Assembly (NCBI GenBank): GCA_005408345.1
Contig: SEMN01000178.1
Location: 434,001 to 498,000, forward strand
Length of the DNA: 64,000 nt
DNA from: Macquaria australasica
Lineage: Eukaryota; Chordata; Actinopteri; Centrarchiformes; Percichthyidae
Direction: 5' to 3'
The notes beneath the pieces were generated by a model, which was given only the letters and a program-made list of their open reading frames with translations, was not told where the DNA came from and did not search any database. This document shows positions 23,766 through 36,800 of this stretch, piece after piece. Positions within the stretch are counted from its first letter, which is position 1; each line of letters begins with the position of its first letter. The translations under genes and the position numbers were made by a program.

Positions 23766-23771
23766 AATAAA
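23766..23771 (+). terminator. rbbp8: Poly(A) signal of rbbp8
   Basis: AATAAA 262 bases after the rbbp8 stop codon. It is the first canonical signal downstream. Confidence 0.55.
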
Positions 23772-23933
23772 AATGAACTGCATGTCTATGGAGTGATGTA
23801 AATGGTCCAAGTTAGGCTGCAGTTCTTCACTGAGTGTGATTTTAAACAGGATCACAACATGTCACTGTGGTTTGCTAAATTACTGAGAGCACACTGTCAG
23901 CACGATGTGTACACAAAGATCATTTTATTTGGT

Positions 23934-23939
23934 CAGCAG
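23934..23939 (-). terminator. tmem241: Poly(A) signal of tmem241
   Basis: TTTATT (AATAAA on the minus strand) lies 110 bases past the tmem241 stop codon. Together with the rbbp8 signal at 23766, it places the two convergent transcript ends close together. Confidence 0.5.
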
Positions 23940-24048
23940 ATTATCAGCGCACAGATGAGAAATTACAAAAGTAATATAAAAAAATAAAATACGTTTTTTT
24001 TCTAGAAAAAGAATCTCTTTAGGAAGTGCAAGTTGCAGGTTAATCTCA

Positions 24049-27000
24049 TCACAACTGAGATTCTCTCTCAGAATACACCAGCAGGGCCTCTCCGACATGA
24101 CTGACGAGGACACTGTAACCAAACGGAAGGAAAGAAATCATTAATGGTTTGATAATGACCCATCTAGTTCCAGCGTAAAATAAAGAGGACAAACTCATAG
24201 AAACTATGACAGTTGCCAGTTTAGTACCTAAAATAGGCAGGTGAGGTACTTACCAAATAAGAGCTGGAGCATTGATGTCCATGTAGAAAATAAATGGGGA
24301 GAGGGACATGGCCATAACCTGCAAGGACAGGGAAGCAAAATCTGTACTTCTTGTTAGGCACTGGCAGTCGGATATACCAATTGTGTTTTGACTGGGTGAA
24401 TTGTGATGCTACTAATTCCACCATAAAACCTAACCTAAATTTGTAAAAGAATGCAACAAAAATATAAAATATAAACAATCTACCTTAGACAAAAAAATCC
24501 AGACCCCAAAATGCTTGAGGGAAAATCCACTTTTCAGTTTGACTGTGGCCAACAGCAACAAAAACCCCAGCAGTGCACTGTCACGAGACACAATGAGCTA
24601 TGAGCTGAGTGCTGAAAATAAGGCAATAAAAATTCAAACTTTTATGGCTGATAGAAGTACTTTGTAGACTTGTGTCAAGCCTGGTTGATACTGGAACACA
24701 GGACTTTCTAAAACAGATCTATTTACAGGGTTCGTACAACTTTTTAAGAGTAAAATTCAAGCACTTTTCAAGCCATTTCAAGGTACCTAAACCAAACATT
24801 TCCAGACTCTCGAAGCCTTATCACATCTAAATTGTTACCATAAATGACAGGAGACAACACATATGACGACAGGATGGTTTCATTTTTCAAGTATACTTGA
24901 ATTCAAGCATATTCCTAACCTTGAAAACATAACGGTTAAAATTAAGCATTTTCCAAACTTTCAAGACTTTGTATGAACCCTGTACTTATAACCATGTGAA
25001 GGTAATACTGTGTCTGTAGGCCTCCAGATGTTATAAATAGTTAACTTCATGTTGTGCACTTCTCTGATATCCCACAAGGTTACATTGACAGTCTGGGCTT
25101 TGCGTCAGATGACAACTGGCAGCTAAAGCATGTTTTAATTTGATACTGTATAATGTAGTCTGTACTAGTGCTGCTCCAGACATTCATCTAGAACATTATT
25201 TGGCTGAGCCATTATTCAAAATGACAAAAACTACTTAGCTCTATTCGATATACAGTGGTTACCAAAAAAAACTACAAAGTGTCTGGACTGAAATCTTTCA
25301 CCTGGCACAGCAACCACAGTGAAATGTGTGGGATTGAAGGAAGGGGAACTCCAAGGCACCCGTGAGGTCACCTGTAGAGGGACAGACATCTGTTTGTAAG
25401 GTACAATGGTAGATATCGTATTCTTGTAATTCTGTAACACCACAGCCCATGCTCTACACACTAATAATGAAAAAATAAATGTTTGGAGATAATTCTACGA
25501 ACAAAATCTACTTTGGGTTGTTGCAACTTTTATTATCTTAGCATTTAGCCACATAAGAAATGTGCAACATCTGCATATTGTCATGCATACCTGTTGGGTG
25601 AGCAGCAACAGCCAGCAGCAGTACACTGTTGTATATGTAGAGGCAGGAAAAGCTGAAATTAGTCACTGATAATACCTGAAGCTGCACTAGGTAATATCTT
25701 AATGTATCACTACAGCCTTTCTGGATGCACAAGCAAATACATTTACCATCACTTATTTAAAAGAGGTTATAAGTATTTAAGTTTACTCAGGATATTGTCA
25801 TCAAGTAAGCTACTATTTATATGTAGTTCCTGATTTCTCTACATAAACTTGTAAAGGCCCTTTCACTCCAGTCCTAACTTGAATATATAGGTTTACAGGT
25901 ACTACAAGTACTAGCTGTGTTCGAAACATTGGAAAAAGTTTAGATAATTTAATACATTATACAACTTTCTCAGTATGTGTAAACAAAACGTGACTTGTGC
26001 TTATTATGCATCAGCTCCAGTTATTTTCGAGTTATTTATTCTCACCTGAACAAGTAGTTAATGCACTGTTGTTCAAGGTCACTACAATGAAAACAAAAAA
26101 ACAGAGGCACAAATATGGAACACACTTACAAGCAAAGTGTTTGTTTTCTACTATTTTCAACAGTGCGCTGCTTATGCTCACCTCAAATTACTGGGTTTGT
26201 AGTGAACTTGAAACACCCTGTATGCACCTGAAAAATGAAATGATAATGTCTCACGTGGGCTCTCACATCACTTCCAAACCTGTAGTATTTCAACATTCCT
26301 TATTTTCTAATAAATTAAATAAAAATTTTCAGGGTGAAAACTGGTTCTGATAACTCCTGGTTAATACACATTTTTATGGATATCATCTTAAATACAACCT
26401 TTGACACCACTGATCCTTCTAATCTGGATTGTTCAGTTATCTGTGGTGTCCCTCAAGGCTCAAACCTCGGGCCACTGTTTTTCTCTTTATGTAACTCTTG
26501 AGCTATTACAGTTGACAGTGCAGCATCTCTGTATATTCTTACACTTACCAACACAGAACAGATGACCGACAGCCCACAGGTAATCACTGTAGTGAAACTG
26601 CAAAATAGGCAAACGTGTTACAGAGTAGATTTGTCGAAACAAATGACCCCAAAACACTTTATTATAGCATTTTATTGTACTAAGAAGTCCACCATTTGAT
26701 GGTAATGAATTACTACCTGAGGATCATAGAGGGGCAGGCTGATGGCTGACAGCAGCATGAAACATATGCTACAAAAAGAAGCAAATTTAAAGATGTACTC
26801 ATGTACAAGGGAATGTTTCATCTCTATGCTTTGTATTTTTGAATAGAATCTTGCTTTTATTTTAACTAGAAGTGCTTCACAGGTTTATTACTTTTTACCA
26901 ACATTATCACCATTATTATTAAGTAATTATGCTCCTTTCATGGGAGAATTAAAATGTAGTGCATTTCCTTGTATTATCCCATCTCCTGCGACCTTCATGT

Positions 27001-28985
27001 ACTATATGCCATATGAAAAATTGACAAAAATGGCAACATCTGTAGAGTTGTATTCCATCTGTGAAGCACCCGGGGATTAACTCCAGTTCTAAGCCAGTGC
27101 CTATTTGTCAATCCATGATTTAAACTTACTGTATAATGGCTCAGGTGAAGGAAAAATGGGGGGAAAGAACAAACCTGATAAACTTCAGCCATTGCAGCTT
27201 CTGTTGTTGTAAAGAGAGATCAAAGCACATTTAACAGACTGGTGGTTAAAGTGTGTACAAGGTAGAGTATGTGGCTGTTAAGACTATTCAACGTCATACA
27301 GCAGACGTGCCTCCTTTTCACTTCATTTTCCTCCGTTTGCTTCTAATGAATAATATGGGGGAGCACAAAGGGAGGGAGTGTACTGCACATATTCACATGC
27401 AGCGGGCGGGTGCAGGTTCTTACCTCTCTATGGACGACCTTCAAGATTATGTAACTAACAACATGAGAGGAATTCTGAAGAGTGAAGAAAAAAGGAATGT
27501 CCTAGACAGAGAAAAACAAGAATTTCATCAATGTTGTCAAAGTAAGAGAATGATTTAGAATACAGTTAGTGTAACTGAAAAGATACTTCATCAAAGGGTG
27601 GGTAGGTTATATCACGTACTATGCGTGATAAGGCCCTGGAACCAGCATATATGTTTCCGACAAACAGGAGGGAGCCTGGAAGCAAGGAAAGAGCTGCTGA
27701 TCTGTAACACAATATTAAAACATATCAAATTAAAGCTCTTAATAATCCATCTGATTATTGGCAGCCACTGAAAACAGTCGAGTATGAATCCTACATTAGT
27801 ATATAAAAAGCACCTGGTGATGCGGCTCATTTCCACCCATCCCAGCTTCCCAGAGAGAAGAAGCAGGACAGCCCCGATAAATGTCTGCCATCTGGAAAAC
27901 GGCAGGGTTTTCGGGTATGAAGTTTGCATTTCATCACTCATTTATAGGGTGCAAACAAGACGTCATTTGTAATAGGTATAATATTATAATTATAAGTATA
28001 TATATAATTTTTAAGAGTTTTGAACTGTATTTCTCTCAAGAGCAACATTTGACCTTTAAGACCATTCCAAGTGTTGAACTGACATGTGTTTGACCTTTTA
28101 ATGACCATGAAAGGATAAAACATGAAGAGGTTCCACTTAAAAGTATTTACCTTCAGATACTCACCCTTGAAATAAGGTTGGATATGTGAATTTTAACACT
28201 GACAGGACAAACTGCAAAGAAGAAGATATAATGCAGGTCATGGGCTTATCAGAAGCAAACCAGTGTGGTAACTTTTAAACTTATCATTTTGACACCAGGA
28301 GATGCTCCACCATTGGCACCAAACCCATTTCAATATACTGCCAATTTAGTGTGACCCTAACTAAATGCAAAAGCACTTATTTGGTATAACACAACTCTGA
28401 ATATACTAATATTGGTGGGATTCGCTCTTTAATTCGGCATACCGTACATCCAACAACATGTCATTTTTACAACTTGCTCGTTTTCATGTCCTGCAACTGT
28501 TCTCTACCAAAATAAGAGTTAAGGTGTTGTTGATGGTGCTGCTTTCATGGGTCACGTTCACGCTTGATTAGTAACAATTCGAAAAGGGTCTTAAGCCATG
28601 TTCACGTAATGGTTATTACTGATGATGAGGGTTACATTGCAATTTCTTCGCAAATCTGAAAGGAGTAAGTCACGTTCTCTACACGGGTAAACACACAAGA
28701 CTTGGCATGGAGACTTGCTGTTGCTTCGCGTGATGCAAAAAATAAATGTAAGCACATCTAGTGTACTGGTTATAAATGAAATCGCTAGATAAAAGTCACA
28801 GCATTTTTTAAGAAATACTATGCGAAATAATGTGGTTCTTCCTTAGAGTTAACGCCAAACCACCTCGTCTTTAAAACTATTGGCTTTCCGACTTCAATCC
28901 CCTCAACACTCACCTTATTCGTGAAATATGATACAACGAAAACGAAGCTAAAAGCGAGGCCAGTGATGTGTCTTCTCCACTGCAT
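24049..28985 (-). CDS. tmem241: TMEM241, SLC35-like Golgi nucleotide-sugar transporter
   Basis: Fifteen exons from high to low: 28914-28985, 28165-28211, 27814-27891, 27620-27701, 27424-27501, 27175-27200, 26717-26768, 26549-26597, 26182-26227, 26046-26081, 25591-25652, 25302-25371, 24484-24577, 24254-24318 and 24049-24112. Total 921 nt, 306 aa (human 296), every junction in phase. Recognisable segments: SYFTNKFVLSVLKFTYPTL, FQGWQTFIGAVLLLLSGKLG, NIYAGSRALSR, ALLGFLLLLATVKLK and GEALLVYSERESQL at the C-terminus. It is a polytopic membrane protein of the drug/metabolite-transporter superfamily. The mammalian protein has been reported as a Golgi UDP-GlcNAc transporter; I infer the same here. 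Exon 6 is only 26 nt. The start ATG is the first in exon 1 and leads directly into the first membrane segment. Internal exons 5-7 were assigned by phase and weak similarity and are the least certain. Confidence 0.92.
24726..24982. mobile_element. MITE, CAGGGTTCGTAC ends, copy 1
   Basis: The element starts CAGGGTTCGTACAACTTTTT and ends TTTGTATGAACCCTG, an imperfect terminal inversion. The interior shares long stretches with 44998-45327 (GAATTCAAGCATATTCCTAA, CATTTTCCAAACTTTCAAG). It lies in tmem241 intron 12. No open frame. Confidence 0.65.
26395..26515 (+). mobile_element. Decayed LINE reverse-transcriptase fragment
   Basis: In the plus-strand frame it reads a degraded CGVPQGSNLGPLFFSL, the RT motif of L2/CR1-like LINEs, followed by a stop. 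It lies in a tmem241 intron between exons 8 and 9. Old and non-coding. Confidence 0.5.
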
Positions 28986-29399
28986 GTTGACCTGCTGACA
29001 CACTGCAGCAGGGACATGATTCCTAACACAAAAATAATACCAAATTTATTACATGTTGCCTCTTTCAAACTAGAGACATTTCAAGATCGGAAACTTCCCT
29101 CACTGTCCCTGATGACACGTCAAGACGTTGAGACAAAGATCGTCTATGTCTGGGAGGATCATTCACTGGCCCAAGTGTGCGTCTCGCAGCTTCATGCAGG
29201 CGCGTTTTCTCGTTTTCTACAAGACATTTTGGTATGAAAACAAATACCGGTATACCAGTATAGTGGTATATCGGTCACTTGCAATAAAAAAAGGTGTTAA
29301 ATATATATGAAAAAAAAAACAGAGCAAGTCCACTAATATCACATACTTGGGTGGGTTTACATGTACCACAGGATCTGTATGGAGTCATGGTAGTGGTAA

Positions 29400-29885
29400 A
29401 ATGACTAGTTGATTCATCTAACAGATTGATTGATTTTTTTTCAAGCAAAAATGCAAACAATTTTTGTTCCCATGTTCTGATATGTGAAGATTTAAGAATT
29501 GAATAATAATATTACACTTTATTTGCACCTTTCATGCACAAATGCTCAAAGCAGCTCAAAGTGGTTTACAAATTTAAAAAGTAAAGAGCAGACAAGTCAA
29601 ACAAGTAAAAATATGAAAATACATTTTAAAAGAGGAAGAAAGTACAATTAAGAGTTAACACGACATAAAAAGTAAAATATATAAAATTAAATAATGAATT
29701 AAAGTAAAACTAATAATGAATATATATGCATTTGTATAAGTTATTTTAAGACCTGGAGTCTGGGAAATGGTTATAAACATTTTCCACTATGTTCTGACAT
29801 TTTAAGAAGGAAACAATCAATTGAAGAGGAAAACTATTTGTCAGATGAATCCACAATGATAATACGCATTAGTTGCATCCCTAAA
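29400..29885 (-). mobile_element. Decayed MITE interrupted by another repeat
   Basis: The outer parts (29400-29503 and about 29750-29885) resemble the reverse of the 21526-21855 family, ending CGCATTAGTTGCATCCCT. They are split by inserted sequence whose start is the repeat at 29505-29580. The ends are poorly conserved. Confidence 0.35.
29505..29580 (-). mobile_element. LINE/SINE 3'-tail fragment
   Basis: Read on the minus strand, it gives ACCACTTTGAGCTGCTTTG, then TTTGTGCATGAAAGGTGC and AATAAAGTGTAATATT. This resembles the 'CACTTTGAG...GGTGCTATATAAATAAA' tails common at the 3' ends of teleost LINEs and SINEs. Confidence 0.5.
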
Positions 29886-30063
29886 TTAGAAAGAGAAGCT
29901 CTTGCTTATGGGCAGTTTATTCTCTTAGAAGTAATGAAATAAGGCTAAGTGGTATAGAAGTAGCCATTTTACCAGCATTTTCAGCATTCAACGTTCATTT
30001 TCTTGTGAGTTCATCTGTAATAAGTGGATCTTTGCCACTGTCAGGGTACACTTGTGTTTTGAC

Positions 30064-30276
30064 ATTAAAGGGGCACTCCACCAATTTCAATGAAAGATGT
30101 TTTTGGGTTGCATTATGGGAATTATAGGATCTGGTATTTTTGGAGCTTGACCCAAACAGGGATTAAAAATCAGGATATCTCATCCTCTGCTGCACCATTC
30201 TGTTTTAATCTGTCCATTATGAGTCTCCCAACTTTACAGAAGTGCAATGCTAAATCACTGGAGTGCCCCTTTAAGG
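30064..30276. mobile_element. MITE, TTAAAGGGGCACTCCA ends, copy 1
   Basis: The left end TTAAAGGGGCACTCCACC is inverted at the right end as GGAGTGCCCCTTTAA. About 210 bp with no long open frame. A diverged, oppositely oriented relative is at about 34263-34560. Confidence 0.65.
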
Positions 30277-30881
30277 AATGCCTTTTTTCCACTTTGGCAC
30301 AATGTTGCACTAAAATTGTGTCATACAATCCTTCAAAAAATAAATAGATGAGGAAATACATAAAAAGATAAATAAATGAAGTAAATAAGTAAATGCATTA
30401 CATGGGGAAAATGGATGAATTTGGCTTTAAAACTTGTAACGTTCTATAAATGAAAATATTTCTGGGTATTTATATTTAGTTATTTTACTCAATACACTAA
30501 CACCTTTCACACTGCACCAATCATGATGTACAGTATATTGTGATATGAAATATAGGCACCAATCACAATTATTGTGCCATTTCTTAAAAAATGTTTAATA
30601 TCTTAAACTATTTAAAAACTCACTTTTTTCATAACGAAAAATAGAAACAGAAATACTGTCGTGTCATTTTCTTATTGATAAAATAAGGGTACCTCAGCTT
30701 GGTGTAACCTTTGTTACGTGGTTATGGTATCCTGAAATCGAGTCAGAGTGAGACCTCTCTGCTTTTCTTTGCTAAGGGATCGTTTGTCTGAGGGTCAGTC
30801 ACGTGGTATCCAGCAAGTTTCCGTGTTGACAGAGAGTCAGGCTGGTCGGTGTTCAGTTTCCGAAGAGGATGGTGTGCGGTC

Positions 30882-33800
30882 ATGGCTTTCTTAAAGACGC
30901 GAGAACGGACTAAAGAAAGGTTTGTGCTGCTTCTCCTGTTGTGAGCTTGACATTATTTCAGAGAGCGGGGTCATTCTGTGGGTTCAGTCGGAGCTCTGCA
31001 GTAGCAGCGGCGCGGTTTTTCCTCGGTTCTGGATTATAACGTAACGGCTGGGCCACTCGGCTCAGTGGGAGCTTCACCGTCAGCTGTGCGATGCGCTCTT
31101 GTTGTTGGAGGCACAGTGAGTGGCCTCGGTCTGCAGTTGACTGTGTGCTATTGACAATGCAATGTAGTACAGTCTATTTATAGTAAACTGTTGTGAAATG
31201 TCTCCTCTGTTTGAAGAACAACACATACAGTCTATTTTAAATCCTGGTATGGCTTCACATATAACCTTTAAAATCACTCGTTTCTTCCTGACCTGACTAA
31301 TGTACATGTGATGAGTATCCTCACAGAGCTATATATCAACCAACTTAATGGACCATATATCGGCCATAGTGAACAAATAGAAAAAGTAGTATCCTATTGA
31401 ATAAGTCCCTGGGGAATTATATATGTGTTCCAAATGTACCACAAGCTCCATCTCTTAAAAAGCTTTTAAATGATGTTCCTGATCTAAAGTGAGGCATTGC
31501 ATTTCCAGACTACTCAGTGCAGTTTGACACAGAGCCTGCTCAGCCAGGGAAGAAAAGGATCAACTATTTCAGCATCAGCTGGGACGTGCTGTTTGCAGAC
31601 CAGTGGTCTGTCCATTGCGTTTATTTGTACAGTGTATATCAATAAATTGGATTCATAGATTGATTACACTTTTGCTTCAGTCACCACAGGTCGTATAACA
31701 ATGTGAAGAGCCTGAATTTTATAATGACACTGACAAAGAAACTGTAAAAAGGAAAATTCTGGTATCTTATGCTCATAAGTGTGACCACTTTGACTGATGA
31801 GTCATGCTAACTTTGCACCCGCCACCTTCGTTGTAGAGATGTGGGAAACACAACTCCGGCAGAACAACGTCCATCTACCATCTATCAGTGTGAGGCTCCC
31901 TAAAGCTTTTCAAATAAAACTTAAAGCCCCCCTCCACTCAAAAATGTGTTGTTGTTTTTTTTATTGTTACATGTTTTGGATGTTTGGGCTTCACTGTGCA
32001 GAATGTTGTATGTGCAGAGTTTGTTTTCACATTCATCTGCTGAAGGAGGAACGTTTCTCTGTGCTAACCTTAAATCTCAGTTTAACACCTGGACGTACAA
32101 GAAGGATTTTGTGACATCACAAAGTTGAATGGTCCAATAGGCAACTTACACAAGCCTCCACTGCACATGGATTGTGCAATGAGGGAAAAGCAGAAGATGT
32201 AATTTTAAGAGTTTTTAACAAGGTAATTGGACTTTTTTTGTGGGGAAAAAAAACACATGCGGGGTTCTTCAAATTTGATACAAATCAAACGCTTGTCCAA
32301 ACAAAGGTAAACGCAGAAATTAGCCTCCTGAATTAGCTATTGTAGCTATCTTCATAGGGATGTACTTCCTGGGTAATTCTTGGCGGCCAACTAAACAGCT
32401 GCCTGTTCATCTGCACACGGCAGTTTGTTTACATGCGAGTAAACACGAGAGGCATTTCCCAAATCTCTACAGCAAAGGTGGCGAGTGTAAAGTTAGCATT
32501 AGCCATGAGTCAGAATGGCCACAAAAGACCAAGGTTGCCTTACTGGGACATTTCATCAGTGTTATTGGTTACACCTGTGCTTGTCCTGCTATGCCAATTT
32601 CAAATGATTTGCACAAAGGTGACAATGGCAGCAATTGGACATTCATTATTTAACTTGATTTCAATGAAATGGGACATTCTAATCTTGATTATTTTAAATA
32701 TTGGAATTTTAATACAATTTCCAGCCTACAGGTTTAGACTTTTCCTTTATAATGACGTCTATGAGGCGCATCAGGCTCGGCTCACTTTACTGCAATGAGT
32801 ATTTATCATGTGAATATGAGCTAGAATGGGGGAAAATAAGGGTTTCACCACCAATTTAAAGCACTGATTTGAAGCCTTTTCCCCCCTGTGGGCATCAGAC
32901 AAATATAAATTTTAAAAAAAGACGTTAAAATCTTTTTATCAACTCTGCCGCAATGTATTAAGTTATTCTCAAAATATGTCAGTAGTTAACATCTACTTCA
33001 TCTACAATGTTTTACAGTGTGCTTATAGTGCTATTATTTCAACGTTCACGCTGAAAGCTGCAAAGTACACTTCTGTAAAGGAAGGAAGTGAGCATGTCAC
33101 ACACTTAAAACCACATTACTGTTAAGCTTTAAAGCTGTATTAATAGTAAGCAGAAATATTTCACACTGGAGAAAGCTACAGTACTGGCCAGAACTGGGTA
33201 ACCGATCCCGAAACTACTCTCTAAATTCTTTATACATTGTCAGTATTGTGCAGCTTTAAAATCAGGGTTTTTCGGGGTTTTTTTGGTGATAATTTTGCTG
33301 TTGACTTAGTTTCCACATCACCATATTAATCATTTCGTAGGTACTTGTGTGCAGGTCTGACAAAAGACGCCCTGTGTATTGCCTTATGTCGCATGATAAC
33401 ATCAACAAATTGTCACCATATTTGTTGTATTGTTTAAGTATACTGTAATTAAATCCAGTAAGCACCGGGAAAACTCCCAGTCTGCACCAGCCTCAGTGTT
33501 GCAACTCGGGGGTTGGATTTGAAGAGGCTGCTGTTTGTCCAGTGTAAACAACAAAAACATTTAGGCTTTCTGGAAATTACTGGATGGTGTAATGGCGAAA
33601 GCAGGCTAAAGGAAAAATCACTTCCAAAAGGGATGAGCAGGAAGGACATACACACACATTAACAATAAAAGTGGGAGAGATCTGTGCTTAAACATAATAC
33701 ATGTACAGTGGTATCTCAAAGGAACTTCCCAACATTTTGGGAAATGATCTTTTGGCTTCCTGGACTGACCTAGATTCAGATAAGATTGATATGCATGCAT

Positions 33801-36800
33801 CTGAGTTTCCAGTACAGAGATACTGTATGGCCTGCTTTAGCCTGGAAGTAGGGGGAATTCTGCCTAGCTCCATTAGAAAATGCAGCTCCAAAATTTCGTA
33901 TTCAAATGCTATATGTTACAAAGGCTAGTCATCTCCTAAAACAATGGTACTATAGTAAGAATATATTGGTGTGACATTGTTTGCTAGTTGGATTATGATT
34001 ACGACACTTGTCCAAGACAGCGTTTGGATGGCAAACAGCCTGTGATCAAACCTGAAGATCCAGTACAGGTGACACATTAGATTTACTTTGCTTAACATTT
34101 AAAGGCACTTTGTTTGTTTGTTTGTTTTTTGGCTACATACATTTTAGCTAAATTCACACGTGTAATTGAAGAGTTTTGTCTTAATGAATAATAATTTACA
34201 GTTTGTGTGTACAACTTATTACTACTGTATGTGCCGACATTACTGATGTAAACAAACCTTTGACTGAGTACTCCACAGATTTAGCATTGCCCTCCTTTAA
34301 CATTGCCGGACTCATGATGGACAGTTTAAAAAAAAAAAAAATCAAAATGTATGCAGCAGAACCAGTGATATCGTCTTTTTTTAATTCCATGCATTCTTCT
34401 TCCTTGTCAAAACCTGGCACCTGACCTACATTACCCATAACGCAACTCGAGCGACTGACATCACTTTAGGCTTTTTACAGCTTTTTTCACATATGCAGTA
34501 GTTCTCCCCAAGACCTGTAAACAGACTTTGATGTGTAAAATCGGGGGAGTGTCCCTCTAATAACGTAGATTTAGTTGTCCGGTGTTCGTCCCTGTATTAA
34601 AAGACCTGCCAATCAATTTAGGAGTGACAGCAGGTTCTAATCCTGCACTTTTAATTTTGGTGGTGGGTTGACCCTGTTGTTTACACAATGTTCAACACAC
34701 TGCAGCTGCCTTTTGCAGTCGTTTCATGTTATCTCACACTCCTCTGTTGCTGCTTTTCCCCAGATTTTCTCTCTTGTTGCTGGATTTGGAGGAATATTAC
34801 TTTGAACAGCACACTGCATACCATGTGACAACCAGTCCAAAGAAGGAGAGGTAATTTGGATTGTTAGTGACAATGCTTCATCTACAACTAATAACATCAG
34901 TCACTTCACTATAACATCAAAGACTACTTTCAAATTGTGAATGTGGTTTCTTTGTGAATCTTCAGCGTGGGTTTCTTTTTGTTTCAACCTGCCTGTCACA
35001 ATAATGTGATAATCCTGATCACCACGTTGTGACCTTAACTAAAACCCACTAGTGTGTAAAAAACCAAATAAGTTTTAAACTTCTGGATATGCTTGTAGCA
35101 CTTATTTGCCTGCGGCAGTTGTGTTAGCCTGGAAGGAGCAGCTGTTCAAACATCATCATATCCTGTTACGGAGGCTTGAGCAAACTCAAAAAAGCCTCTC
35201 TGAACAAGATTATTGTTTTATTGTCACATCAAAGTGAGAGAAACATGTGTCCAATAAGGGGAAGATTTACGATAACTCTGAGTTTGCACCAGCTCGTGGA
35301 CTAAGTTGTGTTTTTTACACCGACATGTGATATGAACTTTGCAGTGATAATAATCGGTGTCTCTTGCCGCTTCATTTTGTGTCATCAGTATAATTCAGTC
35401 AGCGCACTGGATAGCTCCGCAGCACAAAACAAGACGAGAGCCATATAAAACACAAGTTCTTGCCCATTTATTGCACTTGGTAAATTTGTAACTTCTGGAT
35501 CTATAAACTGTTGTTTGCATTCATTCTGGCTTAGGAGAAGAAAAGGTGGCAAGCATCTAATTAGCATTTCTTTTTGCCAACTTTCCCAAAAGAATTGTTA
35601 ATAAATGTATTAATTTCTTTATATTATATCTGTTTCCTTTTTGCGCAAAATATTCATTCGTGTATCAGGTTAAATTTGTAATATTCTTTATTGCAGTCTT
35701 AATAGTATCAGTGTGGTTATATTTAACTAAAGGGGCTAGTGGCTAACAGTGCTAACAAGCTAACGCTAGCTATTTTCCTTCCAGAAAAATCAGAGGCTCA
35801 TTCAAGGTCTGTTCCAGATCGCTCATATTTGATCCAGAGGATCTTGCGGAGCCAATTTTAAAGGTATGTTTTAATAATATTTTTTATGAATATGGCATGT
35901 CTTTTAACTCTTGCTACCAGAAAATGTTTGTTTTTTTAACCAAACAGGAAATAAGGTATCAAAATAATGAAGTTGCCATAAATTGGAAATATATAGTATG
36001 AAAACCTTCACATAGTCAACGCGTAGTGTCAAGTATTCTATTTTGCATGTCTTGCATGGCTGTTGTCTTGTACAGTCTGTTTTACACTAGATGTAGTAAA
36101 ACATGGTACATACTTCTTTGCTGCCGTTTCTCCAGATTCCTCTTCGGGACTGTAAGAAGATTGAGTTTGTGGAGAACGAGAACAACCCTTTCAATGAGTG
36201 AGCATGGCGTCCTCTCTAGTATAGCGTGTTCAGTTCACACGCCGATGTTTATTTAGTTTGTTGAACTGGTTTGGTAACTTTGAAATGGCTATACTTCAGC
36301 TTAAATCAACACCTATAAATGACAGCATACTGTACCTGATCTGATCTTTCACATTTAAAACAAACTCCCAAACACAATACCAAAATTCAGTTGTCCTTAT
36401 TTTATTTGGATTTAGTTTTTGTTGGAACTTCTCCTTTAAATCTTACTAAGTAATGGACTGCTGTGATATTTTTTGGTATTTTAACTATTTTTTGTTTTCC
36501 TCATAGGCCTAGGCCATCTGCCATCTTGATTTCATGTGTGCAGGTGAGTTACCATTAAAATGTAGATTTATTTTTTTGACATATTGATCTTGAATTGTTT
36601 GGTCCTCACTTGTCTTTGATTGTCCAGATTTATGATCTTTAATTGTTCCAGCAGAGTGTTATTTGTCATGACAGGTTGTCAAAGTAAATGCACACATTTC
36701 ATTTTCACTTTGATTTCAGGTTATTTACATCAAAGAAAGCAATGTCATATCACCTTACAGAAATGAAAGGGTGAGTCAGCTGAAACGCAGCGGGGGGGTG

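Larger units (their letters stand above)
28986..30881. promoter_or_regulatory. Intergenic region between divergent tmem241 and nsmaf
   Basis: The first ~60 bases hold the tmem241 leader and the last ~100 bases the nsmaf leader. A CpG-containing stretch starts near 30820 and continues to about 31090, marking the nsmaf promoter. The middle is occupied by repeats listed separately (29400-29885, 30064-30276). I see no coding exon. Confidence 0.45.

Noticed and set aside
28986..29003. tmem241 start upstream of 28985
   Set aside because: The longer frame begins with a non-ATG codon; the ATG at 28985 precedes the conserved first membrane segment.
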